Assembly (NCBI GenBank): GCA_963678675.1
Contig: OY783195.1
Location: forward strand, 21,676,283-21,740,282
Origin: Xiphydria camelus
Lineage: Eukaryota > Arthropoda > Insecta > Hymenoptera > Xiphydriidae
DNA length: 64,000 bases
Direction: 5' to 3'
A model generated the notes under the pieces. That model had not been told where the DNA came from. It worked only from the letters and a program-made list of their open reading frames with translations, and did no database searches. The position numbers and the translations under genes were made by a program. Positions 47,770 through 59,705 of this stretch are shown piece by piece; positions within the stretch are counted from its first letter, which is position 1, and every line of letters starts with the position of its first letter.

Positions 47770-50559
47770 ACTTGTCACATTCCGGTGTTTTAAGATCTCT
47801 GGATTTTAACTTCTCAGATCTCCGTCGATTTGATGATATTTTGTTGATGAAATTGATGTAATCTTTCATCACAATAGGAGTTTCGGTCCTTGAATTCGCC
47901 CATACTGGAATTCGACGTCGTCACGAATCAATAAATCGAGTCATCTTAATTCAAAAGAAGCTTTAATATTTCAAACTCACCATAAACACAGTGGAATAAT
48001 TGGGTATCTATTCCTGGGTGGTATCCTTCTTTACCCGTTGCGCAATATTGGGAAATTCGTGACCCATAAACCTCCATCAGAGCCTGTTTAACCAGTTTTT
48101 TCCAGTCTGAGAGATTCCCTTCAGACGACTTTTCTATGCAATAAATTGTGCTCCGCGGTAAGTAGATGTCATAATTAGAAGCAATCCGTTCCTGTGGATA
48201 AAAACAGTTAGTAAGTAATATTATTTTTTCATTATGTCATGATCTTGCCAAAATAAGAAAATTACCGAGTCTTTTCCGGGCTTCGTGAATTCTTCTCGCA
48301 ACTGAAAAAAGTTATAAAAATGTTAAGTTTCTTCTATCTTTCAAAAGATATTAAAAAATTGTATACATACTTCATTGATCTGTTGAGATTTTAAATTGAA
48401 CTTTTGCTGCAACTGGTGCTTCTTTTCTGCAGCAGCAACAATGTTTTGAAAAAATTTTAGGTTGTCTTCTGTGACTAAAAATATATAATAACACACATAT
48501 ATAATGATAGCTTATATTAAAAAAAAAAAAGAGAATCAGCCATATAAAATTTATAATTCTCACTTTTTCGTCTGGCTTTCCACTAGCATCTCGATTGACA
48601 CACTCTTTGGCGTGTTGGTTTCGTCGATTCCAGGATATTTTATTGATGTGATCAATATAATTTTGTAGAGAGACCTTCGTAGTGGATCGTAATTTTGCCC
48701 ATGCTAAATGTTGTTATTAAAAAAAATGTTAATGAATATTTTATTTCTTGAACGAATAATCAGCAATAACTTACCAAAAGTGGCGTGAAAAAGTTTTTTA
48801 TCTATGCCTGGCCGTGATTTCAATTTTCCTTGAGCGGAATAAAACTGTATTTGCTCTCCGTAGACTTCCTGTAGTACTAGTTTCACCAAAGTTTTCCAGT
48901 GGGATTTTCCAGGAGCAGATTCAGAGTCTTTTTCGATTCTCTCCATCACAGCTGTCTTAAAAAATATTCCACTACGTGGTGCAATCTCAGCCTATAACAA
49001 AATATGTGACAATGATAAATATAAAATACAATACATTTCTCGATAACTGCTAATCATTTGTACAAATAATGAAATTAATTTCATGCAATAATTATGGGTC
49101 TTCAGCGGCATTACCTTATCTTCTCCAGGTTCACAATAACACTCAGGGAGCTGAAAAGGAGATAGTTTTGTGGGAGCATAAGTCACGATTTTGTGTTAGA
49201 ATACAACGGGAATATCAATGACACATTTACCACGTTGAAAATCGTTCACATACCTTCATTGTACGTTCCATATGAGGATTTTGCTTTTGTTGCGCTTCAA
49301 AAGCACGTTCTAATCCTGCTGAAATGGAGTTGAGGCAGTTGAGAGTGTCATTGGCAACTGGAAGTAAGGAAACAAATTGTTAATAATTCAAATATATCCA
49401 GAATAACTTATTTCCAATGTTATTCAATGGCAACTCACTGTCGTCAGGAATGAACATAGGTAATGCTCCAGTTACAGGTTCTCCGTTCTCGACTGCATCA
49501 GTTCTCTCTTGGTTCTCCGCATCTGGATCATTATCGGTGCACTGATCCTAAAAAAAAACGTAAGATATTTATTTTATACTACAGTGCATATTCCATAAAT
49601 AAATGTAAACACAATCATCAATACCTGATTGAAATGTGGAGCTTGTGAGTAAGGATGCTCATTTGAAAAATCTGATGTGCCTGCTTCACTTCGATCACAT
49701 ACCTGAGGTAAATAAATAAATTCCTTGATGTCTATGAGCTCTGACTGCTGTCCTGTCACTCCTATTTCCAAGAATGTTTGAGAACTCGGAACAGACTCCA
49801 TGGCGACATCAGAATTATTATTTTCAATACCTGATGTATCTAGTTCCACTTTTTGGCACAATGGAGGCCATAAGCTGAGGTACTCCTGTGTATGAAATGA
49901 ATATTGGTGTAAGGGAGCAGAGCATTTCAATTTATGATCATCGTCGTCGCTATTCGTTACCTCGTCACCATTGGCTATTTCATCATGTGGAACTAGATGT
50001 TGATCTTCAATTTCTGATTGGTTCATCGCAGAATTTATATTTTCCGTGTTGAAGCGGAACATGGGTGGCTCACAAGCAATGGAGTTTTCCACCATCTTCT
50101 TCGCTTTCTTTATTATCTCACATTAGTCCTTCGTTTCTTCTTGCACTTTCCTTTTTCGGTCCATAACTGCTTGAGTGTATAATTCCGTCGTCGAATCACA
50201 AATGATACCTTTATCATTTAACCTGATACTATTCAAGTAATTTTCTTCTGAAATGTAAAGATGAAGAATTTACCGCCTTGACGCTTTGAGATTATGTAAG
50301 AATATAAATTGGTCAACTATATATGTAAGAATGAAATAAACTTTATAATAATGCAAACAAAATATTTACTACCAAAGGCGATGATTTTTGCTTGCTCCCG
50401 AATGGTTTTTTTCGTCTTTTTATCCATCCAATCGAGAGTAGCAATATCGTTCACTTTCCGTTTATTCTTCGGTAGTTTGGATTTCTCTATCACATCTTTC
50501 TCCCCGCTGCCAATCCACCATATTAAGGGAAAAATTTACTTTCGATTTTTTGGTGGCAT
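47768..50559 (-). pseudogene. Tandem BEN-domain protein, 11 exons, broken
   Basis: Exons by splice sites and frame: 50373-50559, 49625-50247, 49439-49547, 49254-49357, 49115-49150, 48775-48991, 48564-48703, 48371-48474, 48266-48301, 47981-48191, 47768-47904; about 630 codons. BEN 1 has WKTLVKLVLQEVYG, SRPGIDKKLFHATF then AWAKLRST...YIDHINKIS; BEN 2 has WKKLVKQALMEVYG, YHPGIDTQLFHCVY then VWANSR...YINFINKIS. BEN domains bind DNA and act in chromatin or repression. The N-terminus reads MPPKNRK then a stop (50536-50538), continuing DWMDKKTKKTIREQAKIIAF; exon 2 has a second stop (50123-50125) and a basic then acidic region. The 48564 donor is out of phase by one base. It sits divergent to the transposase inside the 8.1 kb transposon, so it is likely element cargo. 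Confidence 0.75.
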
Positions 50560-50875
50560 TTCGCTTCAATAATTACTTCAAGTAGATTACACTGAGGCAA
50601 CACGTGGATCACAAAGATTCGATGGACACTTCTAACCACACACTAACCCACGCTAAGCAAAGCAAACGTGGCTGTCGTTAGTTACGATTCTTGACACAAG
50701 GCGCGTGATGTATTACGAGATATACAGATACTCAGAGTATACGTATTCGCTGAACAGTTTAACACATAGAAAACCTAATGTCTCTGGTTTGACAGATCAA
50801 CACATCAGACCCATATAATTTGTGAATTTATTCAGTTAATTTAATCCTGTTCAATTTATCACACTATTTTTTAAA
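50560..50875. promoter_or_regulatory. Bidirectional promoter region of the transposon
   Basis: 316 bp separates the two divergent start codons. A TATA-like CCATATAATTTG lies about 65 bp before the transposase ATG. ACACATAG and ACACATCAG motifs and CACACACTAACCCAC are possible binding sites. Inferred from gene arrangement only. Confidence 0.4.
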
Positions 50876-53757
50876 ATGTCAAAGAAGCCGTTTCACGAAC
50901 TCGGAAAACGCAGAAAGCGTGATTATTTGAGAAATGTACGTGCTGTGTCAGAATATGAAAATCAGAGATTACAACGTGACATTTATCCGGCTGGTGAAAA
51001 CGAGGTAAACACAAAATTAATTACGTCAGTAGCATTTAATAATTATTTGGGTACTTAAAAGAATTTAAAAAATATGTATTTCAGATGATAAATAACGTCC
51101 TCATTGATCGCTTTCATGCAGTTGATGATCCAGAGCAAATAGTCAATGTGGAACATGGTCAAATTGAGCATAATGAGCATAACGAACAACAAGATGAGCC
51201 TCAATTAGATGTTCAGGAATTATATTTACATCATGACCAGTCTGAAAATGATGAAGAAAATAGGGTAGCTGTGGACGATGAAAATGTTTCTATCGCTAAT
51301 AATAGAGAACAGGAAAATCCAAACAATATAATGAAAGTGACAGTGATTCCGATTCCGATAATAACGATGACAAAAATAGGGTAGCTGTGGGTGATGAAAA
51401 TGTTTCTATCACTGATAATAGAGAACAGGAAAATCCAAACCAAAATGAAAGTGGCAGTGATTCCGATTACGATGATAACGATGACGAAAATGAAGAAGAT
51501 GATGATTGCGATGCCCAGGAAAATCAATATAATGAACCTCTCTACGAAGGTGCTCCATTATAAGTTATTCAGAGAGAGTATGCTGTTGATTCTCACGATT
51601 CTCATCAGCTTTAACGTCACACAGTCGTGCTTAGCAGCCATCATTGCGATTATTAACTTTCATTGCCCAAACGACGGGCTGTACCGAAACAGTCTGCATA
51701 AGTTCAATAAGTATTTTTCATTTACGATAAATAGTGATAAGGACTATGTGAAACATTTCTACTGTTCGTCGTGCTTGAAGAGTCTAGATGACTGTAATGC
51801 CATTTGTGAAGAATGTCAGGATATTGGGAAAAAAGGAACTTTTTATTTTATTGAAATGCCATTCCTGAAACAATTAAAATAATTGTACAGACGGCCAGGA
51901 TTTCATCAACTTTTACAACATCGTTTTAATCCTGATATGAGACCTGATCGTATTCATGATATTTATGATGGCATTTTATATAAAAAAGCAGTCAATAATG
52001 GATTCTTAGCAGATCCCAATAATATATCACTCACTTGGTATACAAATGGCATTCCGGTCTTCAAATCTTCAAAAATTAGCATCTGGCCAATGTACCTAAC
52101 GATTAATGAATTACCGTTTAAAGAGCGTATCAAGAGAGAGAATTTGCTTCTAGCTGCACTTTGGTTTGGTAATCAGAAACCTAACGCAAATAATTTTGTC
52201 TGCAATTTACGAGGAGAATTTCGAAAGCTTCAAACCGGGAAAAGATTCTCTATATATGATGGAGAAGCGATAACTGTACGAGGTATGTTGTTGATGGGAA
52301 CATGTGACCTCCCAGCTAAGGCACAATTTTTGAACTTTGTTCAATTCAATGGAGAGTATGGATGTCCTTCGTGCTTTTGCCCTGGTGAAACGTTTCACAT
52401 GAATCCTGGAACCTGTCATGTGTATCCCTATGACGCCAATCCAACAATCAGGACTGCTGAAGAATGTGCTAGGTTTGCAGAAATTGCATTAGCCTCAAAT
52501 GGTCCAGTAATGGGTGTAAAAGGCCCAAGCTACCTCTCCAAATTAATGCCTGATTTTGTTATGGGCACCGCTATTGACCCAATGCATTGCATCGATGGTG
52601 GCGTCGTAAAGAGATTACTATCTCTATGGTTCGATTCCGAGTACTCAGGCTATCCATTTTCTCTTATACGGGTTATCCATGTTGTCAATGAGAGGTTAGT
52701 AGCAATTAAACCTCCAAAATTCATTCATCGTATGCCCCGAGCTATTGAAGAGCTTTCTCATTGGAAGGCATCGGAGTTGAAGACATGGTTCTATTATTAC
52801 GCTGTTCCAATTCTATCAGGGATTATGGAACATCTTTATTTCCAGCACCTCAAGCTTTTCATAGCTGGAATATCGTATCTCAGTGCTGACAGTATATCTC
52901 AGGAAATGATCGATGTAGCAACGAACGTTTTAAATAAATTTGTTCGAGAATTCGAGGTGATGTACGGCTTGCGGTTTTGCTCGATAAATATTCACCAAAT
53001 TCTACATTTACCAGAATATGTGAAAAATCTCGGTCCTTTGTGGGTATATTCATGCTACCAATATGAGGATTTAAATGGACAATTTTTACAGTTCATTCAT
53101 GGCACTTGGCACATTGATTCCCAAATTGCAAGGTCACATAGTCAGCTGATACGCATGAAGCGGTATTTGGATCAATTACCAGAAGGCCCAATCAAGGACT
53201 TTTGCCTTAATCAACGACAATCCGTTAAATTATTGGAGAGAATTGGTGATAAGTGCTACAGTGTTGGTACATATAAAACATCGTATAATATCCCACTGCC
53301 TGTACAGGAAGCTCTTCAACACTTAATGCCACTTGGGCAGATTAGGATTTACTATAGATTACTCAAAGATAGTAAATTGTATGTATCAGAAGAATACCAG
53401 AGAGAAATAAAAACTATCTCATCGTACATTATATATTTAAATGAAGAAGGACTCCCTTTCTTTGGATCTACGAATTCCTTTGTGAAAATTGTGGATGAGT
53501 GTGCTTGTAGAGTGATCAGCAAATGTCAATGTGAAGGAATTCATTATGCGATCATTCGACCCGTTACTATTGAAGAAACGTTCAGAGTACGGGGAGATAA
53601 TCAGGTCGATATTAATCTTCCTCATCTATATAAATGTAAACTTGCAGATCATTTCATAGCTGTCTCTATTGAATCGTTGATTACCGTTTGCATTTATATT
53701 AATATAGACAATGATTCATATGTAGCTTGTCCAATAAATTCGAAAGACAAAGAATAA
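50876..53757 (+). pseudogene. tnp2/CACTA-type transposase
   Basis: Exon 1 (50876-51004) begins MSKKPFHELGKRRKRDYLRN. A GT-AG intron (51005-51084) leads to exon 2, an acidic linker with a 116 bp tandem duplication (51259 and 51375). Breaks: a frameshift near 51337, a second near 51563-51580, and an in-frame TAA at 51880-51882. From 51883 there is an uninterrupted 624-codon stretch (first ATG 51937). It contains TNGIPVFKSSKISIWPMYLT (about residues 54-73), CDLPAKAQFL and a cysteine pair GCPSC (160-164), IDPMHCIDGGVVKRLL (231-246) and, near residue 390, GPLWVYSCYQYEDLNGQFLQ. These match the tnp2/DUF4218-type transposases of CACTA (EnSpm) elements, including metazoan forms. It would cut and join the CCCGAGTCGAA ends. 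Confidence 0.8.
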
Positions 53758-53813
53758 ACTTTGTATTAAATGAACAGTATGGATTGTTGTATATTTCTTT
53801 CAATTCCTTCTCA

Positions 53814-53819
53814 AATAAA
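53814..53819 (+). terminator. Polyadenylation signal AATAAA
   Basis: AATAAA lies 57 bases after the transposase stop codon, a usual distance for a cleavage and polyadenylation signal. Confidence 0.5.
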
Positions 53820-54246
53820 AACTTATGCGAATCTCTGTCTATAATTTTTAATAATAATATTGTTTTTATATTCCTTCTATAAACTATTCTCTATAATACG
53901 ACCAGTAATATTCAGCTGTTAAAATTCTATAAATCCGATAATAGGTTTTTTGTAATATAGCAAATTTTGGAATTTGTGAAACTGATTATTTATAAATTTT
54001 AATGACTTCATCAGAACGTCTGTTATGTAGAATAATGAGGCTGGAAATAGAATTTCAAATTTGTTTGAGTCCCAGCAGGTCGAAATTAGAGAGTTGGAAG
54101 TATACTCAAATTCTACTTTAAACCTGTTCGTGCTCATCTGAGCACGATGATCACGAAATTAGAGTTACACCTACAGCGGCAAACCAATACTTCAAAGAAA
54201 TGAGGCTTTCCAGGTTCAGATTAGAGTTTAAATTTCGACTCGGGTT

Positions 54247-57200
54247 ACCATGTGTAAACGTTCGCAATGAATTACCACTCGTGCAAATACCGAACACAAC
54301 AAAATTCACTTTGACGTTGTATTCTTTCAATTTTCCATTTCTTTATTCGACGTGCTACAGTCATACATACTTAAAATTCATCCGAGCTCACTGCCTACGT
54401 ACATATATCCGGACGTTCGATCACGGCACGATCGCGCTCCAAGTCCTATCAGACCTGACCGATCTACCGCCTTACACCCTGCTGTTCGACTTTTATTTAA
54501 CACTGCAGGGCTGACTGACTCTCTCACTCTTACATACATCAATACCTCTGTACATGTACAGTTCTATACCTCGAATACCTGTCTAGGTGTGCTGTTACGA
54601 ATCTACATTTACCCGGTCGAACGCACCTCGCGCACCAGTCACATAGCTCAAATGTGTAGGATCCTACGCGTCTAGCTGTAACGTATGTATCCGCGTTATT
54701 CCACGATTACAAGCTGTCTATATATACGAATAGCCAGAAAGCGACGTCAATCACTCGGCCTGAAAGGAATGACGAATTATCCTTATCCTCGTGGTACGCT
54801 GAATATATCCAGCTATCTCACATATATGTGCCCTCGTCGTAACCCTATCACCTGGATGATTTGGATACGATCGGTCGGGTATTATCAACCGAGATGGAAT
54901 CGCATCCTAATCCCGATAGCGGCGAATACCCACGCGCGTATCTCCCATGGAAATCGGCAGCCAACATCGATTACCATTGATCGAGACCAAGTATGCAATC
55001 AAAATGAACCGCCGGCGGTCTAGCAGCGTTAAAGAAACCAACCCCGTAGGCTCCCTCTTCGGGTCCACCCCTCCTTCCATGGATCTACGCTCTTGAAACA
55101 GATATATTAGTGGCTTGTATATCATGGCGGCGGTATCTTTGACCATACATCAACACACACCCCGGGCCAACCGCGTTGCAAGCATCCCCATAGCCAGAAC
55201 GGACCGAGCGCCAACATATATATTGTTCTTGCAGCACCCCCAGCCGAGCCGCGGCTCCCTTTGAACGCCATTTAAGGTAATTATAGGACCCCGAAGTCGT
55301 CTTCTCCGAGACCTCCGAGAGTCGAGGGGTATTTAGTCTTTAGGATCGACGTGACGGCTACATTTCGGGTTAGTTTTAGGAAGGGGAGTCCCGCTGGGAG
55401 ATAGATTCTTTGAGCAGGATTTTGGACTTTATGCGGTTATGTCATTTGCGGCAATGATATGCTTAGTAATTTTGAAAGAGGGAGAGAAAGAATTCAATAG
55501 CTCGGAACTGTAATGGACCAAATTCATCTTGATCTAGTTTCCTGGAAAACAAGATGTGAATATTTTCTTTTTAGAATGTTGTATGAATTTATTGACTTTG
55601 AGCGAGATCCTTCGGACTTAACGGTTACACCATATGGGTCCTTAAAATGTTTAATGGAGACGTGAGAAAGATAGAATTAAATGGTTCGGATCTTTAGGGG
55701 GCAGAGTCCGTTATGACCTATTTAGTTTCCCGAAAAATGATGCATGAACTCTTATTTTTACAACATACTATGAATTTATTGGTCAGCATGAGGTTCAATA
55801 GAGTGCTGGAATATAATTCGTTACTTTAGCATTATTTCAAAACTGATTATCAATCCTCACACATTCCAATTAAAAAAGACTGACGTGAAAAGGCTAAACT
55901 ATATTCTGTTATAACGCAGCACAACTAAACCTTTTAAATGCAACGGATAATGTTGTACACAAAGTTAAACTCCAAAATGTTTGACTGTATAAAAAGGCTT
56001 GAGTCCACTTTAAATACTTCCAATCTACTTGAAATTATTTATAATTAAACGATAACATTAACATAACGAGCAATAATAAAGGATATTTTTCATTCGAATT
56101 GCCCCTTTCCACTGTAGCAATGATGGATTTCTTTGTATTTATCTGGTAGTTTCAAAATCAATTGTTCGACTTTTACGAGCCTCCCCAAACCACCGAACAA
56201 AGGGGTCGAGCTGCTACAGTATATACGCATATTTAACTCGTTTGCCGCTGGCGTAGGGTTCCAACAACCGAACGGATGTTTGGCAAAAATACATTTTTAT
56301 GGAGCGATGAAAAGAGTCGGGTATATTTAGATGCTTCGTAGAAGCAGAACTGGCCTCCGAGAGGCACGAGTTACGCATTTCGAGTGTAGAATTCGCTTGA
56401 CTAACCGGGTTTAGTCTCGGTTACGAGTGTTATGTAATCCTCGTCCAACACGAGGCGTTTAATAAAGCGGCCAGCGATGCCAATGTTTATTTATCAGAGT
56501 CTCCGACAACAATCGGGGCCATTGTTGATATAAAAGCTGTTTGAATGACTTATAAGGCATATATGCGCTATAGGTACCTAAGAACCTATATGTATGAAAT
56601 TTCTCATATTGTAGAGTGTAAATTCGGTAGTTTCTCCATATTTCAATGAGTAATAAAAATATATCTATACCAGTTTGGATTACGATATACTTTCATATGA
56701 TTGAGCTTTAACTTTATAGGTACCTACCATTATTGTACTTTCAAATAGGTAGTTGCGCGTGTTGATTATTTCTACTTCAATAGAATCCACGAGAAAAATG
56801 TATAAGTAATTAAATTTTGATAACTAGAAGAGAGAATTAAAATTCTTAACTAAAATTAAAAATAGTCGTTCAATAAGTGATTATTAATTAATAAGGACAA
56901 ATAAAAAAACTGACGAAACTGGCGAAATATAAATAATAAAAGACAAGGAAGAAATTCTAATTATACGAATACGTCCTTTTTGGTTTACTCTTTCCTTATA
57001 AAAAATGAAAGTTAAATTTTATCTTCGAGAAATGTCAATATTTCATTCGTTTTGGTTTCGTTTAAAATTTAACATTATCAGATCTTTTTTCAAGTCAATT
57101 GTAGAAAAGCACCTTACTCTATCAACTTTAATCCATGTAGTAAGACTGACGAAAGAAAAAATTCTTCTTTAACTTTCAAACAATTTTACGATGTAAAATT

Positions 57201-57496
57201 AATCTAAATAAACGATTTGTAATATACATACCTTTCATAATATAAATATTTAATTTTATCAATTTAACTTCTAAAAGTAAGCAGTATTAAAAAAAACACC
57301 CATGAATGGTGGTTACATATATGTAACTATTATTTTAATATACTGTGATATAAAACGTCTAGGTCCGTAACACAAATAAGCCATAAATTAAAATTATTAT
57401 CACGTCCTTCATGTTGATTAAAAATTAAAAGTTCAAAGTTTCAATCTTTACTAACTTTTTTGTATACGACAAAACTAAACTTACTTTATTCTTGCA
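54247..57496. other. 3.2 kb non-coding interval
   Basis: CpG-rich to 55.4 kb, AT-rich after. Open frames at 54200-55150 have no domain or motif. No inverted repeats seen. Likely host DNA. Confidence 0.4.
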
Positions 57497-57498
57497 TA

Positions 57499-57603
57499 CA
57501 GTGCGTTTCCTTGGATCGTCAACATAGCAAATATGTATAACGTAGACGATTTGAGGAGCAGACTTTCAAAAAGCAGTTGTTGACGATCCAAGGAAACGCA
57601 CTG
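57499..57603. mobile_element. TA-flanked 105 bp MITE with perfect TIRs
   Basis: CAGTGCGTTTCCTTGGATCG starts a 26 bp TIR repeated without mismatch at the other end, with TA on both sides. Tc1/mariner-like terminus, no coding capacity. Confidence 0.85.
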
Positions 57604-57605
57604 TA

Positions 57606-58901
57606 AAGTTACGGAAATGGTACGAGATATAGTATCACGTAAAATTAGTTTCTTTTAATTCTGAAAATAGGCCATTAACCTATCGCTTACATTCCACGTT
57701 GAAAGCGCAAGATAATTATCGAGCGATAGGAAAGCGAATTCCCGACGTACCACGCGTAAAGTTCGTCGTAAGTGATTCTCTGAATATCACGAGAAAAAAA
57801 AACAAACGTTCCTGACGAAGCATACCTCGGTAATAAATCACGGTAAAGTGCCGGCAGGTTGCAGTAATTCTTTGTAAGCCCTAATGAAACCATGAAAGTC
57901 AAATGAATCACAGCCACCCCGGACACCACTTCTCGCCTCGAATGTCTCGTTTCGTTTAAATATACGATTCCGTAAAAATAACTCGCCACGTACTTACTAA
58001 CTCCATATCGAGGCAGTTCTTACGGACCACTACAATAAAATTCGCGAGACTATACCTATACGTATGTAGATTCAAGTTGAACGATTCTATGTAGTTGGGC
58101 GTGGTGGAATTTTTGGAACAGTTAAAAGGCGGGAAGAAGATAAAGTCTGTCAGAAGAAGAAGGTTTTAAACTCTCATGGTTTACATTTAGGTAAAATAGT
58201 TCTGCATACTACAACTTCTAGTGCCCATTATTACGATATCTTTCATGTTGACGTGAATAATAACTATGAGAAAACGTAAAATTTTAATGTTACAGCTTCG
58301 ATCATATTAATGATCAATTAACTTCTTGCATATGGCTTTTATCTTCTACCTGCTTGTTGGGAATTATAAAAATTGTACCTAAATGACTATGTGGTTCAGA
58401 ATGTCGAAAAATAATTTCTGGTGGATACACGTTTCATTTGAATCATATTTTGATTGTTCTTTTATGCAATATCAGTTCCCTTACAAATCAATAACTTTAA
58501 TCTCAATTTTACATCTATATGAAACTTCACAGTCTTATATTTTACCGTATAAATTATAAAATGACATTTGTAATTCGTTTTTATTACATTTTTTACTTCA
58601 ATACTTACTATTTGAATCATTGTAAGTGAATTTCCTTCTAAAACAAAAGTTAAATTCCTTTTACAGAGGATTCGACGGTACACTAAATGCATAAATACTT
58701 TAACGACTGAACAGAAACGTTTCGCAAATGTACTCGATATCTAAGTACATATAATTTCGTATTGAGAAAAAGGTTATCTCAAAATAAGTAAACATATTTT
58801 TAAACAATCCTAGAACAACGTTTATTCGATTCGAATAAACGTTGATTATGTTTATATAAATATATTCTCGCTATAATTGAATATTTTTCGAATCTGATCG
58901 G
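57606..58901. other. Non-coding interval
   Basis: A frame on the minus strand at 57687-57989 has no recognisable motif. AT-rich from 58.1 kb. Confidence 0.35.
58816..58844. repeat. Perfect 29 bp palindrome
   Basis: CAACGTTTATTCGA and its exact inverted copy around a single base, just outside the left end of the next element. Confidence 0.8.
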
Positions 58902-59107
58902 TACCCGAGTCGAATATTTGAACCTAGAACGTCCTATAATTTCGAATACTTTTTAGGATGTATTAGGACTTAATAGGTCTACGTAAACGTTATTTTCTAT
59001 TATGTGCAAAATCCTAAGTGAGCCTAAAAGGTTCTACTTATTGCAGATTTGGGATGGTTTTAGGACTTTTTAGAACTAACGCTAAAACCGAAAATAACCT
59101 ACTTTAA

Positions 59108-59192
59108 CCCTCCATTAGGCGGGTGGATTACCATTGTAATCCACGCCCATTTGAATAGCACGTCTAGTAGAATCCACCCGCCTAACGGAGGG
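59108..59192. mobile_element. TTAA-flanked 85 bp hairpin
   Basis: CCCTCCATTAGGCGGGTGGA and TCCACCCGCCTAACGGAGGG are inverted with one mismatch; TTAA on both sides. The CCC start and TTAA target are piggyBac-like. Confidence 0.8.
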
Positions 59193-59232
59193 TTAACCGA
59201 TATTTTATTCCCTTCGGATTCCTCAATATTTC

Positions 59233-59400
59233 AGATTATTGCATGATAAAAAACTGTATGTGTCAAAAGAATATGCACGTCCACTCCAAACTGAATCATA
59301 TATATGCAGTGACTTTACATCATTCATTATTTATGGAATAATTCGGTACAATTTGCACTGTTTGAAACATCATTATTATATCGATTTTGTTATTTTTTAA
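59233..59400 (+). pseudogene. Transposase C-terminal remnant (CACTA-like family)
   Basis: RLLHDKKLYVSKEYARPLQT followed by ESYI aligns with RLLKDSKLYVSEEYQREIKT and SSYI of the 8.1 kb copy (codons starting near 53356). The frame runs to TAA at 59398-59400. It links this element to the same family by coding sequence as well as by termini. Confidence 0.7.
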
Positions 59401-59684
59401 TTGAAAAATGTTGTGAAGACAGTGCATTCACAATATATATTTACGAAATGTTTGCACGTCGTTAAGGCTCCATGACTGCACTGAGTTTAAACACTGGGTC
59501 TTCCCGCCGTGAACCACTAACAATAAGTGTGTTTACTGTGTAGCTACGATGCTCTTAGTTTCTGTCACACGAACACACTATGGTGATACCACCCCGACTA
59601 GAAATTTTTGGCTGATCCTCCCCTGGTCCAGGTAAGGAATGCCTGACTAGCTCCTGACAAGATATGTAAATGCAAATCATTACC

Positions 59685-59705
59685 CTCTCTCTCTCTCTCT
59701 CTCTG
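59685..59705. repeat. (CT)n microsatellite
   Basis: Uninterrupted CT dinucleotides. Confidence 0.9.

Larger units (their letters stand above)
46149..54244. mobile_element. 8.1 kb CACTA-like transposon with divergent BEN and transposase genes
   Basis: The left end CCCGCGAGTCGAAATTTAAA and the right end, whose reverse complement is CCCGAGTCGAAATTTAAACT, continue matching through CTAATTTGAACCT / CTAATCTGAACCT (about 33 bp). TT lies outside both ends (46147-46148 and 54245-54246). The left subterminal 280 bp repeats TGAACCT/AGGTTCA several times, including tandem ATCTGAACCTCATGGACCTC units, as expected for a subterminal binding region. The cargo is a minus-strand two-BEN gene and a plus-strand tnp2-type transposase. 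Elements at 46440, 47233, 47339 and 47684 inserted later. Both genes are disrupted, so the copy is likely immobile. Confidence 0.75.

Noticed and set aside
51231..51527. Minus-strand hydrophobic frame rich in I, V and F
   Set aside because: Antisense shadow of the acidic linker of the transposase.
54200..55146. Frames of 79-112 codons after the transposon
   Set aside because: No recognisable domain, and they overlap on different frames and strands.
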